Part shown: piece after piece, positions 14,173-18,811 of the stretch
Position numbering within the stretch: the stretch's first letter is position 1
Layout: every line of letters starts with the position of its first letter
Origin: CAYYOS01 sp964473355
Lineage (GTDB): Bacteria; Pseudomonadota; Gammaproteobacteria; Burkholderiales; REEB80
Assembly (NCBI GenBank): GCA_964473355.1
Contig: CAYYOS010000033.1
Coordinates: 1 to 18,811 of the forward strand
DNA length: 18,811 nt
Direction of reading: 5' to 3'
The notes under the pieces: model-generated
What the model saw: the letters and a program-made list of their open reading frames with translations, nothing else
Databases searched by the model: none
Told to the model about the DNA's origin: nothing
Made by a program: the position numbers and the translations under genes

Positions 14173-15465
14173 CTAGCGTCTGCTAGCCATTTCCCCCATC
14201 ACTTCGTCAGCGGCGGTCAGGGTCGTTTCTAGCTCCATACTACTGTGCGCGCTGCTGACAAAACCGGTTTCAAAAGCGGAAGGCGCAAAGTAAATTCCTT
14301 TTTGCAACATGCCGTGGAAGAAGCGTTTAAACATCGCTTGATCACAAGCCATGACTTGCTCATAAGACGTGGGAATTTGATTATGGAAATAAATGCCAAA
14401 CATGCCTCCAAGACGTGTGGCCGAAAAGGTAATTTTGTGCCGCCGTGCGGCTGTTACTAAGCCTTGCACGAGAGTGTTAGCTCTGTTGCTTAAGTCTTCG
14501 AAAAAACCCGCTTTTGCCACCAGCTTTAATGTTGCTAAGCCGGCCGCGACGGCCACAGGGTTTCCGGATAAAGTGCCGGCTTGATATACGGGGCCTAATG
14601 GAGATAGTACTTGCATGATCTCGCGGCGACCACCAAAAGCGCCAACCGGCATGCCCCCGCCAATTACTTTACCTAGGGTCGTGAGATCCGGGTGGATTCC
14701 ATAATGCACTTGCGCGCCCCCTAAAGCGACACGAAAGCCGCTCATCACCTCGTCGAAAATAAGCACACTATTGTGTTGCGTGCACAGGCGGCGCAAGGTT
14801 TCGAGGAAACCCGGCCGGGGGGTGATGAGATTCATATTCCCCGCTACCGGCTCTACGATTACTGCAGCCACGCTAGGCCCAAACTCTGAAAATGCGTGCG
14901 TTAACTGCTCGATATCGTTATAGGCTAACACTAGAGTTTGCTCGCTGGCTTGAGTGGTGACGCCGGCAGAGGTGGGCTGACCAAACGTTAAGCCCCCGGA
15001 CCCGGCTTTGACTAACAACGCATCTGCGTGGCCATGATAGCAACCTTCGAACTTAATAATGAGCGACCGCCCGGTATAACCTCGCGCCAGGCGAATCGCG
15101 CTCATGGTGGCTTCGGTGCCGGAGCTGACTAAGCGTACCATTTCCATGCTAGGTACCAAGTGGCAGAGAAGTTCGGCCATTTCTAATTCAAGCTTGGTAG
15201 GCGCGCCAAAACTCAAGCCCAAGCCAGCGGTTTCATGCACTGCGTGTATCACGTCCGGGTGTGCGTGGCCCAAGATTAGCGGCCCCCAAGACAGCACATA
15301 ATCAATATATTTTTTGCCTTCCTCGTCCCAAATGTGGGGTCCCGCGCCGCGCTTGATAAAAGGTGGAATGCCGCCTACCGCGCCATAGGCGCGCACAGGC
15401 GAATTCACGCCGCCGGGAATTAATTGTTGGGAGCGAAGAAACAGCGCCGCATTATTCTCGCTCAT
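14173..15465 (-). CDS. hemL: glutamate-1-semialdehyde 2,1-aminomutase
   Basis: A 430-residue PLP enzyme that converts glutamate-1-semialdehyde to 5-aminolevulinate, the C5 route to heme. The catalytic lysine is K266 in TTLGKVIGGGMPVGAFGG; SSGTEAT (114-120) binds the cofactor phosphate, and D238 in LIFDEVMSGFR contacts the pyridine ring. The beginning (LIPGGVNSPVRAY) and full length fit the family exactly. Its ATG overlaps the thiE stop as ATGA (15462-15465), so translation is coupled to thiE. This linkage of thiamine and heme genes is common in betaproteobacteria. Confidence 0.97.
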   Translation of the reverse strand: MSENNAALFLRSQQLIPGGVNSPVRAYGAVGGIPPFIKRGAGPHIWDEEGKKYIDYVLSWGPLILGHAHPDVIHAVHETAGLGLSFGAPTKLELEMAELLCHLVPSMEMVRLVSSGTEATMSAIRLARGYTGRSLIIKFEGCYHGHADALLVKAGSGGLTFGQPTSAGVTTQASEQTLVLAYNDIEQLTHAFSEFGPSVAAVIVEPVAGNMNLITPRPGFLETLRRLCTQHNSVLIFDEVMSGFRVALGGAQVHYGIHPDLTTLGKVIGGGMPVGAFGGRREIMQVLSPLGPVYQAGTLSGNPVAVAAGLATLKLVAKAGFFEDLSNRANTLVQGLVTAARRHKITFSATRLGGMFGIYFHNQIPTSYEQVMACDQAMFKRFFHGMLQKGIYFAPSAFETGFVSSAHSSMELETTLTAADEVMGEMASRR

Positions 15466-16100
15466 TCTTCACTTTCTACTTTAAACAAATCCGCAAATTG
15501 CTGCGCCCGAAGTTTCACATCCGCGCTATCAAACAAATCGCTGAGGACCGCAATGGCATCGACCCCCCGCTCGATTAATTGTGGCGCATTCTCCAGGGTG
15601 ATGCCACCTATAGCAACGACAGGAATTCTTAATTTATGAAGCGCCTCATCTAATAACGACAAGGGCGCAGGGTGTGCTTGCGGTTTGGTAACAGAGGGGA
15701 AAAAACAACCGAACGCGACATAGTTGGCACCGGCTTTTTCGGCTTCTAAAGCGCGCTCGAGATTGTCATAGCAGGAAACCCCGATCAGTTTTTTCGGCCC
15801 CAAAATAATCCGCGCCTCGGCGACGGAACCGTCTTCCTTTCCCAGGTGCACGCCGTCGGCATCAGTGAGCGCGGCAAGACGCAAGTAATCGTTAACGATC
15901 AACGGCACATCATACTGACGACACAAGATGGCGAGCTCGCTAACTTGTTCGTGTTGCTTGGCAGCGTCAGCAGATTTATCTCGATATTGGATGGCGTGGA
16001 CCCCGCCACTTAGGGCAGCTTGAGCGGTTTCTAGTAAGTGATTGCTATCAAGGGTTTCAGCGGTGATAGCGTAAACGCCGGATAAACTAGGGCTCACCAT
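15462..16100 (-). CDS. thiE: thiamine-phosphate synthase
   Basis: A 212-residue TIM-barrel enzyme joining HMP-diphosphate and thiazole phosphate to thiamine phosphate. Family motifs are IQYRDK (37-42), LIVNDYLRLA (67-76), ADGVHLGKED (81-90), FGCFFPSVTK (130-139, usually GPVFPTxTK) and VVAIGGITLENA (161-172). It begins at ATG 16100 inside the last codons of thiD, a 14-base overlap, and its stop overlaps the start of hemL. It probably depends on thiD translation. The first residues are slightly shorter than in some homologues, but no better start is visible. Confidence 0.95.
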   Translation of the reverse strand: MVSPSLSGVYAITAETLDSNHLLETAQAALSGGVHAIQYRDKSADAAKQHEQVSELAILCRQYDVPLIVNDYLRLAALTDADGVHLGKEDGSVAEARIILGPKKLIGVSCYDNLERALEAEKAGANYVAFGCFFPSVTKPQAHPAPLSLLDEALHKLRIPVVAIGGITLENAPQLIERGVDAIAVLSDLFDSADVKLRAQQFADLFKVESEE

Positions 16101-16899
16101 CTTCCTCGCGTGCCCAGAAAAGGCGATCCGGAATGAGCTGTCCCATACCTAAACGTAAACCAGCTTTTAACGCGCTCCATGTATACTCTTGGCCTTCGCG
16201 TACCGCCTCGGATAAGTCTAATCCATGGGCGACAGAGGCGGTGATGGCGGAGGCTAAGGTGCAACCGGAGCCATGGTAATTATTGCCTAAACGCTGCCAG
16301 CAATCCCGACGCACTTGACCGCTTTGCCCATACAGGGTGTTACACACTTCCGGCGTTTGTTCATGGGTGCCGGTAATAAGCACGTATTCGCACCCCATCG
16401 CCAGCAACCTACTCGCACATTCTTCTAAGGGGCGATCCGAATCTTCGCCAAAAGCGATGCGTCTCGCCTCCCAGCTATTCGGGGTGAGCAATGTGGTTTG
16501 CGGAATGAGCATATGCTCGAGTGCAGAAATCATTTCGTCGTTGGTCAACTCTTCGCCGCGACCGGAGCGCAATACCGGATCCAAGATGAGCGGGATATCG
16601 GGATAATCTCCCACGACTTCGGCAATGGCAGCGATATTATCCACGCTCCCGGTTAAGCCAATCTTAAATGCTGCAACCGGCATATCTTCTAACACGGCGC
16701 GCGCTTGATCGTTAATCCATTCGGAGTCCAAAGCCATCACGTCACCTACGCCGGCAGTATCTTGCACCGTAACAGCGGTAACCACGGACAATACGTAGCA
16801 GCCCATGCTGGATAAGGTTAAGAGGTCGCCCTGCAATCCTGCGCCACCCGAAGGGTCAGTTGCGGAAAAGGTTAAAACAACAGGAGGATTTAAAGCCAT
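16087..16899 (-). CDS. thiD: hydroxymethylpyrimidine/phosphomethylpyrimidine kinase
   Basis: A 270-residue ribokinase-fold enzyme that phosphorylates HMP and HMP-phosphate for thiamine synthesis. It has the DPSGGAG motif at 15-21, LDPVLRSGRG (106-115), LTPNSWEA (138-145), and the anion-hole motif YHGSGCTLASAI (208-219) with the catalytic cysteine C213. It is the first gene of the thiD-thiE-hemL operon and starts at ATG 16899. Upstream a plausible promoter is present, and a divergent rubredoxin gene begins 82 bases away. No TPP riboswitch is seen in the leader. Confidence 0.95.
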   Translation of the reverse strand: MALNPPVVLTFSATDPSGGAGLQGDLLTLSSMGCYVLSVVTAVTVQDTAGVGDVMALDSEWINDQARAVLEDMPVAAFKIGLTGSVDNIAAIAEVVGDYPDIPLILDPVLRSGRGEELTNDEMISALEHMLIPQTTLLTPNSWEARRIAFGEDSDRPLEECASRLLAMGCEYVLITGTHEQTPEVCNTLYGQSGQVRRDCWQRLGNNYHGSGCTLASAITASVAHGLDLSEAVREGQEYTWSALKAGLRLGMGQLIPDRLFWAREEDGEP

Positions 16900-16929
16900 G
16901 TTTCGTAAATCGTGGTCAATTGTGGTGGA

Positions 16930-16958
16930 TTTCTAGGCGTGAAAAAATTAAACTGCAA
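16930..16958 (-). promoter_or_regulatory. sigma-70-type promoter of thiD-thiE-hemL
   Basis: On the minus strand TTGCAG (-35), a 17-base spacer and TAGAAA (-10) lie 31 bases before the thiD start. Each box matches four of six consensus positions. The -35 overlaps a palindrome TAAACT-GCA-AGTTTA (16949-16963), which could be an operator shared with the divergent rubredoxin gene. Confidence 0.4.
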
Positions 16959-16981
16959 GTTTAGCCTAATACGAAACTCAA

Positions 16982-17149
16982 ATGAAAACTTATATGTGTC
17001 TTATCTGCGGATTTATTTTCGACGAAGCGCTGGGTCTGCCTGAAGAAGGTATTGCGCCCGGAACGCGTTGGGAAGATGTGCCACCTAATTGGGTATGTCC
17101 GGAATGCGGTGCCCGCAAGGAAGATTTTGAGATGATTGAAGTGCAGTAG
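16982..17149 (+). CDS. rubredoxin
   Basis: A short gene of 55 codons that is easy to miss. Two CxxC knuckles bind one iron: C6-L-I-C9-G near the N-terminus and C39-P-E-C42-G. The stretch between them contains the family's conserved aromatic and acidic pattern (F-x-F-D, E-E-G-I-A-P-G-T, W-E-D-V-P, W-V-C-P). The protein is a small cytoplasmic one-electron carrier. It starts at ATG 16982 without a clear ribosome binding site, ends at TAG 17147-17149, and precedes pilG, an order common in betaproteobacteria. Confidence 0.95.
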   Translation: MKTYMCLICGFIFDEALGLPEEGIAPGTRWEDVPPNWVCPECGARKEDFEMIEVQ

Positions 17150-17193
17150 CTAGCTTTATCACGACCGACCTTCACCGTTGAAACGTCGCCAAC

Positions 17194-17213
17194 CCCGTCG
17201 ATAAGCCGACGGG
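17194..17213. promoter_or_regulatory. palindrome CCCGTCG-N6-CGACGGG upstream of the pilG sigma-54 site
   Basis: A perfect seven-base inverted repeat around ATAAGC. Its centre is about 108 bases before the predicted sigma-54 start near 17312, a usual distance for an enhancer-binding protein. It could instead be a weak terminator of the rubredoxin gene, since it lies 45 bases past the stop, but only a poor T-tract (TTCT) follows. Confidence 0.3.
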
Positions 17214-17285
17214 TTCTCGGCAACCCCGCTTTCTCGTATCCCTCCTAACTTCTTCCAAACCCTTGCTGGTAGCGAATGTAAGTAC

Positions 17286-17301
17286 TGGCATAACTATTGC
17301 T
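17286..17301 (+). promoter_or_regulatory. sigma-54 (-24/-12) promoter upstream of pilG
   Basis: TGGCATAACTATTGCT fits every defined position of the RpoN consensus TGGCAYRNNNNTTGCW, with GG and GC ten bases apart. It is in the right direction, and the start would be near 17312. The leader to pilG would be about 170 bases. It implies that the pil chemosensory genes need RpoN and an activator. Confidence 0.7.
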
Positions 17302-17483
17302 CATGCTTTACATTAAGATTGTCAGCTAAAATCCCGGTGAAAACTGTGAGCGTGGCCTGGAGATCCTTATCTGACTTAATTATGCGAGATTTCGCTTGAA
17401 CATAGGGTTTTTACTATACAATGGATACTCAAGACGCAGGTGGGCTACAAGCAAATACAGAAGCCAAACCGGGGGGTTACCAG

Positions 17484-17888
17484 GTGAGTGATACAAATAA
17501 CAATCTAGCGGGTGTCAAAGTCATGGTTATCGATGACAGTAATACTATCCGCCGCAGCGCCGAAATTTTCCTCACTAAAGCCGGTTGTGAGGTGATTCTT
17601 GCAGAGGATGGTTTCGACGCTATGGCCAAAATAACTGACCATCAGCCTGATGTCATTTTTGTCGACATTATGATGCCGCGCCTCGACGGTTATCAAACTT
17701 GTACGCTGATTAAAAAAAATCTCAAATTCAAAGTTACGCCGGTGATCATGCTTTCAAGTAAAGACGGATTGTTTGATCGCGCGCGGGGCAGGATGGTTGG
17801 CTCGGATGAATATCTGACCAAACCTTTTACCAAGGAAAGTTTGCTGCAAACGGTCCGAAAACATACCGTTGATCGGCATGCAGGTTAA
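17484..17888 (+). CDS. pilG: twitching motility response regulator PilG
   Basis: A 134-residue single-domain CheY-like receiver of the type IV pilus chemosensory (Pil-Chp) system, phosphorylated by the histidine kinase and acting on pilus extension. The acidic pair is D17-D18 (VIDDSN), the phosphorylated aspartate D61 (FVDIMMP), the switch serine S91 or S92, and the lysine K113 (LTKPF). VKVMVIDDSNTIRRSAEIFL is the typical PilG opening. GTG 17484 is chosen: a G-rich stretch lies seven bases upstream and homologues begin at this point. An in-frame ATG at 17421 would add 21 unconserved residues, has no ribosome binding site, and has TATACA directly before it that could itself be a -10 box. Confidence 0.92.
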   Translation: MSDTNNNLAGVKVMVIDDSNTIRRSAEIFLTKAGCEVILAEDGFDAMAKITDHQPDVIFVDIMMPRLDGYQTCTLIKKNLKFKVTPVIMLSSKDGLFDRARGRMVGSDEYLTKPFTKESLLQTVRKHTVDRHAG

Positions 17889-17912
17889 TCATGCACATTA
17901 AGGATAAGCAAA

Positions 17913-18278
17913 ATGCCTATAAATAAAATTCTCGTTGTAGACGATTCGCCCACTGAAAGACATTTTATCGGCGAGCTACTCAACAAAGCCGGTTACCAGG
18001 TCATCATGGCGGAAAATGGCGATGAAGCGATGGATAAAGCCAAAAAAGATAACCCGGATCTGATTCTTATGGATGTGGTTATGCCGGGCTTAAATGGATT
18101 TCAATCCACGCGGGCCATCACTAAAGACGAACAAACCAAGCATATTCCGGTGATTATGTGTACATCGAAGGGGCAAGAAACCGACAAGGTTTGGGCCATG
18201 CGTCAGGGTGCCAAGGACTATGTCACAAAGCCTATCGTGCAGTCTGAGCTCTTGAAAAAGATTTCAGCGCTAGGATAG
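17913..18278 (+). CDS. pilH: twitching motility response regulator PilH
   Basis: A 121-residue CheY-like receiver, second response regulator of the Pil-Chp system, which counterbalances PilG. Acidic pair D10-D11 (VVDDSPTERHF), phosphorylation site D54 (LMDVVMPGLNGF), switch threonine T84 (MCTSKGQETDKVW) and lysine K106 (VTKP) are all present. The block ETDKVWAMRQGA is characteristic of PilH. It starts at ATG 17913 with AAGGA upstream, 24 bases after pilG, and is followed two bases later by pilI. Confidence 0.94.
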   Translation: MPINKILVVDDSPTERHFIGELLNKAGYQVIMAENGDEAMDKAKKDNPDLILMDVVMPGLNGFQSTRAITKDEQTKHIPVIMCTSKGQETDKVWAMRQGAKDYVTKPIVQSELLKKISALG

Positions 18279-18280
18279 TT

Positions 18281-18802
18281 GTGGCTAAAAAGAAAATAAG
18301 CCTGCGCGAATTTCAAGAAGGCGTAGTAGCCAGGTTGCAATTGGCAAAGGATGCCGGTGCGAGCGCCGTGTCTTCCAAGCTGGGTATTGAAGTCGGCGGA
18401 CAATCTTGGCTGGTGAACCTGAATGATGTGAGCGAGGTAGTCCCATTACCCGAAGTGGTCCCGGTTCCGCTCACTCACTCTTGGTTCAAGGGTGTTTCTA
18501 ATGTCCGAGGCAATCTTTACGGCATCGTAGATTTCTCTGCTTTTTTGGGTAGAGATCCGGTGCCACCCGGAATTGAAAGCCGCTTATTGTTGATCAATCC
18601 GCGTTACGCAATTAATTGCGGTTTAGTGATCAACCATATGCTGGGCTTAAAAAATCCTACGGAATTGCAAACCAACGAAAGCGCCGAAAACGGCAGCGCT
18701 TGGATAGCCAAAGAGTACGTCGATAACGATGGCAGCGCCTGGAAAGAATTAAATATGCAACATTTGGTTAATCACCCCGACTTTTTAAAAGTGGGGCTTT
18801 AG
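18281..18802 (+). CDS. pilI: CheW-like chemotaxis adaptor PilI
   Basis: A 173-residue CheW-domain protein that would couple the pilus chemoreceptor PilJ to its kinase. The adaptor core shows as VGGQSWLVNLNDVSEVVPLP (38-57), WFKGVSNVRGNLYGIVDF (68-85) with the conserved N-x-R-G turn, and SRLLLIN (100-106). The first 30 residues (REFQEGVVARLQLAKD) match PilI. It starts at GTG 18281, with AGGA about five bases upstream, only two bases after the pilH stop, so translation is probably coupled. pilJ would be expected just beyond the window. Confidence 0.9.
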   Translation: MAKKKISLREFQEGVVARLQLAKDAGASAVSSKLGIEVGGQSWLVNLNDVSEVVPLPEVVPVPLTHSWFKGVSNVRGNLYGIVDFSAFLGRDPVPPGIESRLLLINPRYAINCGLVINHMLGLKNPTELQTNESAENGSAWIAKEYVDNDGSAWKELNMQHLVNHPDFLKVGL

Positions 18803-18811
18803 GGTAGCCGC

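Noticed and set aside
13758..14176. Open frames on both strands in the ccsB-hemL gap
   Set aside because: They follow the palindromic repeats, are Arg/Pro/Gly-rich without domain or ribosome binding site, and look like by-products of the repeat.
16900..16981. TPP riboswitch before thiD
   Set aside because: The gap is only 82 bases and lacks the CTGAGA thi-box core and its partner stems.
17415..17420. TATACA as the main pilG promoter
   Set aside because: No acceptable -35 at 16-18 bases, while a full sigma-54 consensus lies upstream; kept only as a secondary possibility.

Overview
The window looks like a chromosomal segment of a betaproteobacterium, most likely of the Nitrosomonadales/Gallionellales type. 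The supporting signs are a PrsT-like TPR protein beside a PEP-CTERM protein, a system II cytochrome c maturation pair (ResB/CcsB) directly after a cytochrome c4-like gene, a thiD-thiE-hemL operon, and a rubredoxin gene followed by pilG-pilH-pilI. No insertion sequence, phage gene, CRISPR array, tRNA or rRNA was seen. Most genes are ordinary housekeeping genes; the accessory part is the left 7.8 kb.

Layout. (1) 1-2646 (+): 3' part of a TPR protein of the PEP-CTERM/exosortase (XrtA) type, cut by the window edge. (2) 2647-3083: a geneless stretch ending in a strong bidirectional terminator. (3) 3084-3905 (-): a secreted PEP-CTERM protein with a near-perfect sigma-54 (-24/-12) promoter at 3979-3994. 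(4) 4092-7761 (-): a four-gene cassette of two tandem FeeM-type long-chain N-acyl amino acid synthases, a ThiF/E1-like adenylating enzyme and a MoeY-like nitroreductase. (5) 7850-9631 (-): hemB and yihA/engB. (6) 9722-13646 (+): diheme cytochrome c4-like gene, resB, ccsB. (7) 13647-14172: a geneless, strongly palindromic region between convergent genes. (8) 14173-16899 (-): thiD-thiE-hemL with overlapping reading frames. (9) 16982-18802 (+): rubredoxin, then pilG, pilH and pilI, with a sigma-54 site matching the consensus at 17286-17301 upstream of pilG.

How the parts may work together. hemB and hemL supply tetrapyrrole, and resB/ccsB attach heme to cytochromes such as the one encoded next to them. 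The PEP-CTERM gene and the pil chemosensory genes both carry sigma-54 promoter elements, suggesting RpoN-dependent control of surface or exopolysaccharide traits and of type IV pilus motility. The most interesting candidate system is the FeeM-FeeM-ThiF-nitroreductase cassette. Its enzyme classes would fit a small-molecule route in which an N-acyl amino acid is made, its carboxylate adenylated and the product oxidised. That route is inference, not something the sequence proves.
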